A DNA stretch of 64,000 bases, taken from assembly GCF_900109525.1 (NCBI RefSeq), contig NZ_FOAN01000006.1:1-64000 (forward strand), written 5' to 3'. The notes under the pieces are model-generated. The model saw only the letters and a program-made list of their open reading frames with translations. It was not told where the DNA came from and made no database searches. The translations under genes and the position numbers were made by a program. Below are positions 41,889-52,018 of this stretch, piece by piece. Within the stretch, counting starts at the first letter, position 1. The number at the start of each line of letters is the position of its first letter. The stretch comes from Allobosea lupini (GTDB lineage: Bacteria > Pseudomonadota > Alphaproteobacteria > Rhizobiales > Beijerinckiaceae).

Positions 41889-44579
41889 TCACGCGACGGA
41901 CCGACGCGCCAGGAACAGCTGTTCGAATTCAGGCGCGGAAAGTGGCCGACCGAAGTGATAGCCTTGCCCTTCGTCGCAGCCCATGCCCTTGAGGCGATTG
42001 GCCGTTTCGAGGTCCTCGATACCTTCGGCGATGATCGAGAGGCCGAGTGAGCGGCCGAGATCGATCGTGGCGCGGACGATGGCGGCGTCGCCGCTGTCAT
42101 TCAGCAGCTGACGCACGAAGGTCTGGTCGATCTTCAACGTGTCGAGCGGGAACGCCTTGAGATAGCTCAGGCTGCCATAGCCGGTCCCGAAATCGTCGAA
42201 GGCGATCTTGACGCCGCGCGCACGGATTTCGCGGAACGTCTTCTGCGCCTTTTCGGCATCCTCGATCAGGATGTCTTCGGTGACTTCCAGTTCAAGCAGC
42301 TCCGGCGCGAGGCCGGTTTCGTCGAGAAGCGCGGCGACCGTGTCCTGCAGCTCGCTGCCCTGCAATTGCGAGGGCGACAGGTTGACGCCCACCCGGACCG
42401 GCGTGCCCGCCAGCTGCCATTGCCGGGACTGCTGGCAAGCCGTGGCCAGAACCCAGTTCGCAACCGCATCGGATAGAGGAGAATTGTTCAGCACCGGAAT
42501 GAACTGCCCCGGCGGGATCAGCCCGCGCACGGGATGGCGCCAACGGATCAGTGCTTCCGCCCCGATCACACTCCGATCCGAAAGGAGCACTTGCGGCTGG
42601 TAGAACAGCTCGAACTGATTTTTCTCGAGGGCAAGGCGGAGCTCGGCTTCAAGCGCCAGTTGCGACGCGATCCTGTCGCGCATGGCAGCTGCGAAACCGA
42701 TCGGTTGCTCGTCGCGGGCCAGTATGGCTGCCTCGAGTGCCAGATGGGCGTTTCCGATCAGGTGGTCAGCACTCCAGCCTGGTTCTGCCACGGCATAGCC
42801 GATGCGTACCGCCACCCGCTGGCGCCATTCGCCGAAGACAAGAGCGGCAGACCCAAAATCACGCGCAACGTCATTCGCCACCGCTGCTGCGAACTCCTTG
42901 GGCGCAATCAGAGCGAACTCGTCATCGGCGAAACGAGCAGCCTCGGCATCGGCAGGCATCAGCGCGCGCAGCCGTGCGGCGAACGCGACAAGCACCTGAT
43001 CAGCGAATTCCCGGCCATGGATGTCGCTGAAGTGATGGAAGCGGTCGATGCCGATCAGGATCAAGGCCGATACGGGCGCGCCGCCCTTATCGAACTCTGC
43101 TGCCAGACGCTCCCCGAGCGTGTGCCGGTTGAGCAGCCCGGTCAGGTCGTCATGCTCGGCCAGATAACGAATCCGTTCGCGCTCGCGCTGCTTGATGGTG
43201 ATGTCGCGCAGGACGAGGCCGAACTGACGCCCGTCAGTGCCCTGCCAGCTGGAGGCGCTCGCCTCGAGGGCAAAGCGCTCGCCGTTGCGCCTGAGCCCGA
43301 CGAGATCGAGGATGTGGTCGTCCACCGCCGCGGCATGCTGCAGGCGGGCGAGCTGCTCCGGGTCGGCAAGGCAGGCGGTGAAAGGCTTGTCGAGCGCATC
43401 CGCCTCCGGATAGCCGAATATCTTGGCCGCGCCGGGGTTCCAGAAGACGATGCGACCTTGATCGTCGAGGCAGACGAGCCCATCGCCCAGCGACATCGCG
43501 ATACGCTGGAAGCGTCGTTCGGCGATCCCGCGCAACAGCCCGCGCAAGTCGATTTCGTGAAGCGCGATGGCGATCAGATAGGCGCCGAGCAGAAGGAGCC
43601 AACTGCTCGTGTCCACGATGATCGGCCAGGTCGTCTGGATGAGGAACGCCCCGACCTCCAGTGAAGCCGCCGCCCACAACACGATGGCGACGCGCGCCCT
43701 TGCGCTGGTGCGCCGCCAGAGCACGACCATCCCCACGAGAATGGCGACTATGCCGACGAGCGACAGCGGCAGGCCGGTGCTCTGCAGGGCGCGACCCTGC
43801 AGCAGCGATTCGGCAGCCAGCAGTTGCAGCATGGAGCCCGGGATGACGCGGCCATTGGGGACGTTGAAGCGGTCGCCGAGTTCGACGGCCGTTCCGGCGA
43901 CGATGACCTTGCGCCCCTTGAGGCGCGCCAATGCCTGTGGCTCGCCGTCGAGCACCGCGATGTAGGACACGGCCGGTACCGTATCGGTGCCGATGCTGAA
44001 ATCGATGCGGAACGGTGCGCCCTGCTCGTCATGGCGGCCGACCAGCAGCGCGCCGAACGACGGCAGGAACTCGCCGATGCGTGCGCCGAGACCATAGCGG
44101 CGAACCAGCCCGTCCGTCTCGGGCAGAACATTCACCACGGCCGACCAGCTTTGAGCCGCGAACTCCGGCAAGGGCCGGTTCACATGCAATGTGAGCCCGC
44201 GATTGAGGTCGCCGGCTCTCTGCTGGAAGGTCGGCAGCACGACGGAGCCACCGGCCTTCGCCAGCGCCTCCGCGAAAGCCGCGTCGTCGACGGGATTGGA
44301 GCGGGCGCTGAAGTCGACGTCGAAAAGGATCTCGGTGGCGCCTGCCGTCTCGAGCTGCTCGATCAGCTTGGCATGATGGCGGCGCGGCCATGGCCAGACG
44401 CCGATACGCGCCAGCGAGGGGGCGTCAATCTCGACCAGCGCTATGGTTTCGCTGGCCGGACGCTTCGGCCAGAGGAAACGCTTGTCGCTGATGAGATCCG
44501 CGAATGCTGCGGGCAGGCCGACCAGCCAGGCCAGCGCAAGCAGCCCGCAGGCAATCAGGTGTGGCCGATACAGCGTCAC
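41889..44579 (-). CDS. CHASE2-PAS-GGDEF-EAL protein, probable c-di-GMP phosphodiesterase
   Basis: This 896-residue membrane sensor begins at GTG 44579. Residues 8-27 form the first helix, about 30-265 an extracytoplasmic CHASE2 domain, three helices follow at about 270-345, a PAS domain at 355-455, GGDEF at 470-625 and EAL at 640-890. The GGDEF site reads FADDEF (550-555), so cyclase activity is probably lost. The EAL site is complete: EALIRW 675-680, Asn733, Glu765, DDFGTG 795-800, Lys816, Glu852. It should break down c-di-GMP in response to a periplasmic signal. It is 79 bases downstream of the FecR-domain gene. Confidence 0.92.
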   Translation of the reverse strand: MTLYRPHLIACGLLALAWLVGLPAAFADLISDKRFLWPKRPASETIALVEIDAPSLARIGVWPWPRRHHAKLIEQLETAGATEILFDVDFSARSNPVDDAAFAEALAKAGGSVVLPTFQQRAGDLNRGLTLHVNRPLPEFAAQSWSAVVNVLPETDGLVRRYGLGARIGEFLPSFGALLVGRHDEQGAPFRIDFSIGTDTVPAVSYIAVLDGEPQALARLKGRKVIVAGTAVELGDRFNVPNGRVIPGSMLQLLAAESLLQGRALQSTGLPLSLVGIVAILVGMVVLWRRTSARARVAIVLWAAASLEVGAFLIQTTWPIIVDTSSWLLLLGAYLIAIALHEIDLRGLLRGIAERRFQRIAMSLGDGLVCLDDQGRIVFWNPGAAKIFGYPEADALDKPFTACLADPEQLARLQHAAAVDDHILDLVGLRRNGERFALEASASSWQGTDGRQFGLVLRDITIKQRERERIRYLAEHDDLTGLLNRHTLGERLAAEFDKGGAPVSALILIGIDRFHHFSDIHGREFADQVLVAFAARLRALMPADAEAARFADDEFALIAPKEFAAAVANDVARDFGSAALVFGEWRQRVAVRIGYAVAEPGWSADHLIGNAHLALEAAILARDEQPIGFAAAMRDRIASQLALEAELRLALEKNQFELFYQPQVLLSDRSVIGAEALIRWRHPVRGLIPPGQFIPVLNNSPLSDAVANWVLATACQQSRQWQLAGTPVRVGVNLSPSQLQGSELQDTVAALLDETGLAPELLELEVTEDILIEDAEKAQKTFREIRARGVKIAFDDFGTGYGSLSYLKAFPLDTLKIDQTFVRQLLNDSGDAAIVRATIDLGRSLGLSIIAEGIEDLETANRLKGMGCDEGQGYHFGRPLSAPEFEQLFLARRSVA

Positions 44580-44658
44580 GTCCGTCTGCCACCCTGCCGG
44601 GTATCGAGTTCAGTCATCCCGACCCTAGCGCGGAAAAGCTGACGATTTCGTCAAGACA

Positions 44659-46206
44659 TCAGCGCCCGAGATTCACCCTGACGCTGAGGCCGCCGAGGTT
44701 CAGCCCGATACTCACGCCACCGGCACCATTGCCATTGCCGTTTCCACCGCCGTTCCCGTTGCCGCCGGCATTGTTGCTGCCATTGCCGCTGTTGCCGCCA
44801 GCGTTGCCATTACCGTTTCCGTTGCCACCGCCGTTTCCGTTGCCGCCGGCATTGTTGTTGCCATTGCCGCTGTTGCCGCCAGCGTTGCCATTACCATTTC
44901 CGTTGCCACCGCCGTTGCCGCCGGCATTGTTGTTGCCATTGCTGTTGTTGCCGCCAGCATTGCCATTACCGTTTCCGTTTCCAACACCGTTTCCGTTGTT
45001 TCCGGCATTTCCGGGCTTGCCGCCGCTGTTCCCCCAGCCGTTTCCGTTGCCGTTCTTGCCATCGGCATGCCCGTCGCGGCCATTGCCGCGATTGTTCCCC
45101 GAGGCATTGCCGTTGCCGGCGTTGCCTGAGGCATGGCCGTCGCCGCTGTTGCCGCGGCCGTTCCCGCCGACATTGCCATTGCCGTTGTTACCGCTGCCAT
45201 TGCCGATGCTGCCTGGGCCGCTGGACTTGGCGTTCGCCTGGCCGTTGACGCTGGCCAGAGTCTGCGCAGCCTCGGAGCGACCGAGCTCCGAACTGCCGAC
45301 GCGCTGGACATTGTTCGAGGTGCTGCCTGCGGGCGACAGGTCCTCGGTCGACCAGGTCGTGCCCTGCCTGCGCCCGGAGGCATTGGCTGTCGCATCGGCA
45401 TTGCGCGCCAAGCCCTTGGTCACCGCCTGGACGTTGACATTGACCTCGCCCAGCGCCGTGCCGATGCGCACGGTCCCGCCGCTGCTGGAAACAGCGCGGT
45501 GCGAAGGCTCGCCGGCGCTGGCCCGGCGCTCCTCCTTGCCTGCCGCTGGCGGCCGCGACAGGCCGTCACGCGGGACGGAAATCGCGCGGATCGAGGGGGT
45601 GCGCGGCGCTCCCTGCTGGATCGGATTGAACTGCCCGCTGCCGGAGAACCTGAGGCCGGCGGCCCCGGTTCCGGCCACGCTGGCGGCCTGGCCGGGCTGG
45701 ACCAGCGCGAACTGACCGGAGCGGAAATCCGAGACCTGCACCTGGCCGCGCTGAACGTCGACCTTGGCGCTGCCCGAGGTCACGGTGACGCGGAACTGCG
45801 TGCCCTTGACCACGGCGGCGAGGAAGGGGGTCTCGACCTCGAAATGCTGGACGTTCTTCTTCTCCACGTCGAGCAGGATCGAGCCCGCCTGCTGGAGGAT
45901 GGTCGAGCGACCCGAGCCACTCGTCGTCGGCACGGCGACCTGCGCGTTCGCCGAGATCAGCATGCTCTCGGCGCCGCGGACCAGGAGGACGCGGCCATTG
46001 CGTCCGGTGCGGATGGTATCGCCGGGCTTCAGCGTCGTGGCCTGGCCGAGCGAGACCGGCTGCACGCCGGCCCCGGCGATCCAGGCTTCGCCCGAGACCT
46101 TGCTGACCTGCCAGATATTGTCCTCCGCCAAAGCCGGCCTCGGGCTCAACGCTTCCAAGAGGGCCAGAAGGCCCGCAGCGAAGAGTATGCGGATCGCTCG
46201 CGGCAT
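44659..46206 (-). CDS. FecR-domain protein with a long Gly/Asn repeat tail
   Basis: A 515-residue exported protein. It has a signal peptide (1-27, ending RPALA) and a FecR domain at about 60-160, with TLKPGDTIRTGRNGRVLLV and ETPFLAAVVKGTQFRVTV. An alanine/serine-rich linker follows, and residues 330-497 are almost pure Gly and Asn. The final 18 residues return to a hydrophobic strand, VSIGLNLGGLSVRVNLGR. There is no link to a TonB receptor or sigma factor here. It is probably a surface or periplasmic structural protein, possibly the cargo of the adjacent secretion transporter. Confidence 0.87.
   Translation of the reverse strand: MPRAIRILFAAGLLALLEALSPRPALAEDNIWQVSKVSGEAWIAGAGVQPVSLGQATTLKPGDTIRTGRNGRVLLVRGAESMLISANAQVAVPTTSGSGRSTILQQAGSILLDVEKKNVQHFEVETPFLAAVVKGTQFRVTVTSGSAKVDVQRGQVQVSDFRSGQFALVQPGQAASVAGTGAAGLRFSGSGQFNPIQQGAPRTPSIRAISVPRDGLSRPPAAGKEERRASAGEPSHRAVSSSGGTVRIGTALGEVNVNVQAVTKGLARNADATANASGRRQGTTWSTEDLSPAGSTSNNVQRVGSSELGRSEAAQTLASVNGQANAKSSGPGSIGNGSGNNGNGNVGGNGRGNSGDGHASGNAGNGNASGNNRGNGRDGHADGKNGNGNGWGNSGGKPGNAGNNGNGVGNGNGNGNAGGNNSNGNNNAGGNGGGNGNGNGNAGGNSGNGNNNAGGNGNGGGNGNGNGNAGGNSGNGSNNAGGNGNGGGNGNGNGAGGVSIGLNLGGLSVRVNLGR
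44725..44961 (-). repeat. imperfect 81-bp tandem repeat in the Gly/Asn tail
   Basis: Residues 416-494 consist of three units, the last two of 27 residues and the first of 25. Each begins NAGGN and continues through NNNAGGN to GNGNGNG. At DNA level the units are about 81 bases with few changes. The repeat is likely to vary in copy number by slippage. On the opposite strand it creates a long proline- and leucine-rich ORF that is not a gene. Confidence 0.8.
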
Positions 46207-46394
46207 GGGTAGGCGGTCTCCATCCTGGAGGTGAAAGCCAGCTATGCCCCTTTGCTAACAGCCAGTTCTGAATTCTGACTTAGCGTAGTCGTCTATAATC
46301 GAAGGCCGTATTAAGCTTTGATTAACCATGTCTATTTACCGATTTTGGTGGGGTGCAGGCTGGCTGAGCCCAAAAAAGCGGATGCGTACTGGGC
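46207..46394. promoter_or_regulatory. divergent promoter region between the FecR and secretion-transporter genes
   Basis: This 188-base gap is clearly more AT-rich than its surroundings. TATAAT at 46294-46299 is a perfect -10 hexamer for the rightward gene, but the best -35 at 17-base spacing (AATTCT, 46271) is weak, as for an activated promoter. The implied rightward leader is about 90 bases. On the left side CATCCTGGAGGTG lies just upstream of the FecR start on the plus strand and does not serve it. Confidence 0.4.
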
Positions 46395-48155
46395 ATGGCA
46401 CGGCGGCGGGCGGACAAGCTGTGCAGCGACAGCTTGCGGGCAGCGATACTTCTGCTCTCTCTGTGTTCGCCGGTCTTGATCGCGCCGGCGCATGCCCAGA
46501 GTAGCCTCCGTCCGGTTCCGCCAATCCAGCCCAGTGACCAGGGTCTCGAGCAGCGGCGGGCCGAGCGGCTGCAGGAAACCCAAACCGGGATCTCGGTCCC
46601 GACTGCCAGATCCGCGCCCGACCAACCGGCCGGCGAAGACCGGGCGCTATTCACGCTTGCCGCGGTGAGGATCGAAGGCGACAGTCCACTCGATTCCGGC
46701 GATATCGCTGCCGTCTATCGGGACAGGCTCGGCAGGCCGATCTCACAAACGGGCCTCGCCGCCCTCGCGAACCAGATCGGCCAGCTCCATCGCGACGCCG
46801 GCTATCATCTGACACGCGCGATCGTCCCGCCCCAGGACATCAAGGGCGGCATCGTCACGATCCGGATCATCGCCGGTACCATCACCGAGCTCGTGGTGCA
46901 GGGCGACGAGGCTAACCGTTTCGGCACGCGCCGCATGCTGGCGCCGATCAGCGAGGAGACGCCGGCCAGGCTGGAGACGCTCGAACGCCGGCTCCTGCTC
47001 GTCAACGATCTGCCGGGCGTGCGCGTCAAGGACACCACGCTGGAGGAGATCGGCACTGGTACCGGGCGCTTTCGCCTGACCGTGATGCTCGACAGCTGGA
47101 GCGTGTTCGTCTCCGCGGGCTTCGACAATGCGGCTTCGAATGCCGTCGGCCCCTGGCAGGCCTATTTCGGCGCGGCGCTGAATTCGCTGCTCATCCCCGG
47201 CGATACGCTGGCGGTCAATCTCTCATCGGTACCGGGCTCGACGCGGGAGCTCCGCTATGGCCGCATCTCCTATGACGCACCGCTCGGCGGCGATTGGCTG
47301 CGGGTCGGCGTCTCGGCCTCGCGCAGCGTGGTCTGGCCCGGCGACCTGCGTCGCCTCGACCGTGTTCGGTCCGATGCCGAGAACCTGGAAGCCAGAGCGA
47401 CCATCGTCGCATTGCAGACACAGCGGCAGTCGCTCTCGCTCACCGCAGGGTTTGGGCTGAGCAACGTAACCGAGGAGAGCGCCTTCGGCGTCACCTACCG
47501 CGACCGCCTGCGGATCGCGAGCCTGACCGCCGACTATCGCCTTCGCGATGATTGGCAAGGGACGACCTATGCCACGCTCGGCCTGCGCAAGGGCCTCGGC
47601 ATCGACGGCGCCTCACGCCGCTACGACCCGCTGCTCTCGCGCTTCGACGGCTCGGGCAACTTCTACGCCCTGCAGGGCGCGCTGACGCGCTATCAGGGCC
47701 TTGGCGGCAACTGGTCGATGAGGCTTGCGGCCTCCGGTCAGGTCAGCTCCGAGGCGCTGCTGATCTCGCAGCAATTCTATCTTGGCGGCGCCGCCTTCGG
47801 CCGCGCTTTCCAGAGCGGCTGGCTCGCCGGCGACAACGGCATCGCCGGTTCGGCCGAGCTGCGCTACGACTACCGGCCGGCTCTGTCTTTCCTGAAGAAC
47901 GTCCAGCTTTTCGGCTTCGTCGAGGGGGGAGCCGTTCGCAGCTATGCGGTGCCGAAAGACATCGTCCAGTCCCTCTCCGCCGTGGGTGGCGGCGTGCGCC
48001 TGCGGTTCAACGATTCCGTCGAGGCCGGCCTCACCGTTGCTGCACCACTGAGCTACAATTCGCCCAGCCGAGGCGGCCGCGGCGCAACCGTCCTGTTCTC
48101 ACTCTCGACGGTTCTGAAGGCTTGTCCCGAGCGAAGCGAATGGCGCTGCGGATAA
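46395..48155 (+). CDS. ShlB/FhaC/HecB-type two-partner secretion transporter (TpsB)
   Basis: A 586-residue outer-membrane Omp85-superfamily protein. It has a signal peptide to about residue 35 (LIAPAHAQ). A POTRA domain at about 85-165 includes FTLAAVRIEGDSPLDSGDI, AGYHLTRAIVPPQDI and GGIVTIRIIAGTI, and a second, shorter POTRA follows. From about 230 there is a 16-strand barrel, with FYLGGAAFGRAFQSGW as the VRG-like motif. The barrel should end at VLFSLSTVL, yet ten further residues (KACPERSEWRCG) follow, an unusual tail. It exports one large beta-helical protein in known systems, but none is adjacent. Confidence 0.88.
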   Translation: MARRRADKLCSDSLRAAILLLSLCSPVLIAPAHAQSSLRPVPPIQPSDQGLEQRRAERLQETQTGISVPTARSAPDQPAGEDRALFTLAAVRIEGDSPLDSGDIAAVYRDRLGRPISQTGLAALANQIGQLHRDAGYHLTRAIVPPQDIKGGIVTIRIIAGTITELVVQGDEANRFGTRRMLAPISEETPARLETLERRLLLVNDLPGVRVKDTTLEEIGTGTGRFRLTVMLDSWSVFVSAGFDNAASNAVGPWQAYFGAALNSLLIPGDTLAVNLSSVPGSTRELRYGRISYDAPLGGDWLRVGVSASRSVVWPGDLRRLDRVRSDAENLEARATIVALQTQRQSLSLTAGFGLSNVTEESAFGVTYRDRLRIASLTADYRLRDDWQGTTYATLGLRKGLGIDGASRRYDPLLSRFDGSGNFYALQGALTRYQGLGGNWSMRLAASGQVSSEALLISQQFYLGGAAFGRAFQSGWLAGDNGIAGSAELRYDYRPALSFLKNVQLFGFVEGGAVRSYAVPKDIVQSLSAVGGGVRLRFNDSVEAGLTVAAPLSYNSPSRGGRGATVLFSLSTVLKACPERSEWRCG

Positions 48156-48323
48156 GCAGTCCCCACCTGCCCTGACCATCTTGCGATGGCGGAACATGCG
48201 TCGTCGCCGCCTCTTCATGGTTCACGGCCTGTGCGGCAGGCAGTCCCTGCGGCATGGCAGCGGCAGCGCGGCGTCACTCGGAATATCCGTTCCAAAAAGG
48301 GTGACTGGATTTGAGACGCACGC

Positions 48324-48359
48324 AAGCGCTGGATATTCCCGCGCTTTTTGCTTTTTTTT
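48324..48359 (+). terminator. probable intrinsic terminator of the transporter gene
   Basis: AAGCGC (48324-48329) pairs with GCGCTT (48341-48346) around an 11-base loop. It is followed by TTTGC and a run of eight T residues to 48359. It lies 170 bases after the stop codon and before the converging LysR gene. The stem is short for this GC-rich genome but the T-run is distinctive. Confidence 0.6.
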
Positions 48360-48404
48360 GGTCCCGCCTGATCACAACATCGCCTGCCGCCACCCTTCGC
48401 CCTG

Positions 48405-49379
48405 TCAGGCCGGGACGAGCTTCGGTGGATTGCCGCGAACTTTGAAAGACTCCTTCAAAGCCCAGTTCCTGAAACCTTGCACGCGCGGATCGTCGAAACG
48501 GCTTTCGTGGATCAGGAGGTAATATTCTCCGGCGCTGTCGAGCTCGCTGGTCAGCGGAACGGTCAAGCCGCGCATGCCCTCCTCATGCGCCAGGATGATG
48601 TCCGGCACCAGGGCAATGCCACGGCCCTGGCGCGCCGCATCGAGCGACATGAAGAAATGCCCGAACTGCAGCGTTTGCTCGATCTCGACCGCCGCGCGCA
48701 CGCCATGAGCCTTGAGCCAGTCGGGCCAGGCATGGCGGCGCGTCGAGGTATGGATCAGCGGCCAGCGCACCAGATCGGCCGGAGTGACGTCCGTCTCACC
48801 CAACAGACCCGGTGAGCAGACCGGGACCAGCCGATCGGGAAAGAGTTCGTCGGCATGGACCCCGTCCCAGCGCGTCAGCATGGACAGCTCGATCCGTGGC
48901 TGGTTGCGCTCGTAATGCCGGCCCGGCAGGCGGCCGACGCGGATCGCGACATCGGCCTCATGTGCGAGCAGATCCGCCGGCTCGATCGACGAGACGACGC
49001 GCAGCTCGATCTGCGGGTGCAGGCTGGTGAAGAGGTGAAGCCGCGGCATCAGCCAGACCGAGGCGATCGTCGGCAACACCGACACCGTCAACGTCGCCCT
49101 GTCCTTGCGCCGACTGAAGCGGCCGGCGGCGCGCTCGAGCTCGTCGAGCATGCTCTCGACGCTCCGGAAGAACTGCTCGCCCTCGGCGGTGAGCTCGATC
49201 CTGCGGGTGAAGCGGCGGAACAGCTCCTGCCCGAGATGGAGCTCGAGCTCCTTGACCTGCCGGCTGACGGCGCCCTGCGTCAGGCTCAGCTCCTCGGCCG
49301 CCTTGGTGAACGACAGATGGCGCGCAGCAGCGTCGAAACCGCGCAGCGCATTCAATGGCGGCAGACGCCTCTTTCGCAT
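48405..49379 (-). CDS. LysR-family regulator, GcvA-like
   Basis: This 324-residue LTTR begins RLPPLNALRGFDAAARHLSF, the usual GcvA-type N-terminus. The recognition helix is LTQGAVSRQVKELELHLGQ, and the effector domain contains PTIASVWLMPRLHLF and HEADVAIRVGRLPG. It is divergent from the eight-gene RbsABC-type operon at 49518, with a pair of palindromes 12-41 bases upstream of its own start. It probably controls that operon in response to the imported compound. Confidence 0.9.
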   Translation of the reverse strand: MRKRRLPPLNALRGFDAAARHLSFTKAAEELSLTQGAVSRQVKELELHLGQELFRRFTRRIELTAEGEQFFRSVESMLDELERAAGRFSRRKDRATLTVSVLPTIASVWLMPRLHLFTSLHPQIELRVVSSIEPADLLAHEADVAIRVGRLPGRHYERNQPRIELSMLTRWDGVHADELFPDRLVPVCSPGLLGETDVTPADLVRWPLIHTSTRRHAWPDWLKAHGVRAAVEIEQTLQFGHFFMSLDAARQGRGIALVPDIILAHEEGMRGLTVPLTSELDSAGEYYLLIHESRFDDPRVQGFRNWALKESFKVRGNPPKLVPA

Positions 49380-49390
49380 GCAGCACCTCC

Positions 49391-49420
49391 CTCATGCATG
49401 AGACTAGATCATGCATGAGC
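49391..49420. promoter_or_regulatory. tandem palindromes before the LysR and RbsABC-type operons
   Basis: CTCATGCATGAG at 49391-49402 is a perfect 12-bp palindrome. TCATGCATGA recurs at 49409-49418, giving a direct repeat of CATGCATGAG with a 17-base period. Two same-face palindromes spaced a little under two helical turns suggest cooperative binding of two dimers. The nearest candidate binder is the divergent LysR protein. The pair lies about 100 bases upstream of the ATPase start. Confidence 0.6.
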
Positions 49421-49517
49421 GCCGAACAATTCGTTTGTGACGACCGGGCGACGGCTTCATCGTCTCGTCAACGCCGGACCTGCCCTGGGCAAGGCACCGG
49501 TGAACGGGGAACTGCCG

Positions 49518-51016
<1,499 letters not shown>

Positions 51017-51020
<4 letters not shown>

Positions 51021-52018
51021 GCAGCTTTCCTCTCGGCGACCGGGGCCCGCCCAGCATGCCTGCCATCCTGCGCCCGCCAGCCATCCTGATCGTCACGGCG
51101 CTGCTCTTCGGGCTGGCCGCCCTGGCGGTGCCTCGCTTCGGCACGCTCGGCAATATCGAGAACGTGCTGCGCATCGCCGCCATCCTCGGCATCGTCGCCT
51201 GCGGCCAGGCCATCGTCGTCATCCTCGCGGGCATCGAGTTCTCCTTCGGTGCCTCGGCGGCGCTGGCGAGCGTCGTCATCGTCATGGCTCTCCCGACGGC
51301 CGGTGTCGTCGGCGCCTTCCTCCTCGGCGCGTTGCTGATCGTGGGTATCGGCATGGTCAACGGCCTGTTCGTCGCGCGCTTTGCCGTGCCGCCGGTGATC
51401 GCGACGCTCGGCATGCTGATGATCGCCTCGGGTCTCGCGGCCTGGCTCGCCGGCGGTCTGCCGATCGACGCGCCGCCCTCGGACGCCTTTTCCTTCCCGG
51501 CCCGCGGCCGCATTCTTGGCATCCCCGTCCCGATCCTCTGCGCCGCCGTCGCCTTCGCTCTGTTGCATGTCCTGCTCGCCAAGACCCGGCTCGGACGCGG
51601 CTGGTATCTGGTCGGCGCCAATGCGACGGCCGCCAGGCTCGCAGGGCTTTCCGTGCCCCGCCTGGTCTTTGCCGGCTATGCCGTGGCCGGCCTGTTCTGC
51701 GCGCTCGGCGCCGTCATCCTGACCAGCCGCGTCGCCTCGGGCCAGCCCATGCTCGCGCCGAACCTGCCCTTCGAGACCATCGCCGCCTGTGCCGTTGGCG
51801 GCCTGCCGCTCGGCGGCGGGCGCGGCAATGTCCTGCAGGTCGCCTGCGGCGTGCTGATCGTCGCCATGCTCAACAACATCGTGGTGCTGCTCAACCTGCC
51901 GACCGCCTACCAGCTCATCCTGCTCGGCGCGCTCGTCGTCGCTGCCGTGCTGCTGCAGCGCGACTGGGCCTTCCTCGGCAACGCCGCCCGCATTCTGATC
52001 GGCGGGAGGCGCGGATGA
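51017..52018 (+). CDS. sugar-type ABC transporter permease (RbsC-like), first
   Basis: This 333-residue permease has about nine to ten helices. The conserved block is VACGQAIVVILAGIEFSFGA, with the family GG/LS position altered to EFS, then ARFAVPPVIATLGMLMIASG and NATAARLAGLSVPRLVF, the ATPase-docking loop. It overlaps the ATPase stop by four bases and the next permease start by four bases. It probably forms a heterodimer with the second permease. Confidence 0.9.

Noticed and set aside
41889-44579. Active diguanylate cyclase
   Set aside because: The GGDEF site reads ADDEF at 551-555, so synthesis of c-di-GMP is unlikely; the EAL site is complete.
44725-44961. Possible CRISPR-like array
   Set aside because: The repeats are contiguous, in frame, encode Gly/Asn units and have no unique spacers.
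44504-45715. 403-codon plus-strand ORF rich in Pro and Leu
   Set aside because: It is the antisense of the Gly/Asn repeat of the FecR-domain gene; repeat DNA in this frame cannot contain stops.
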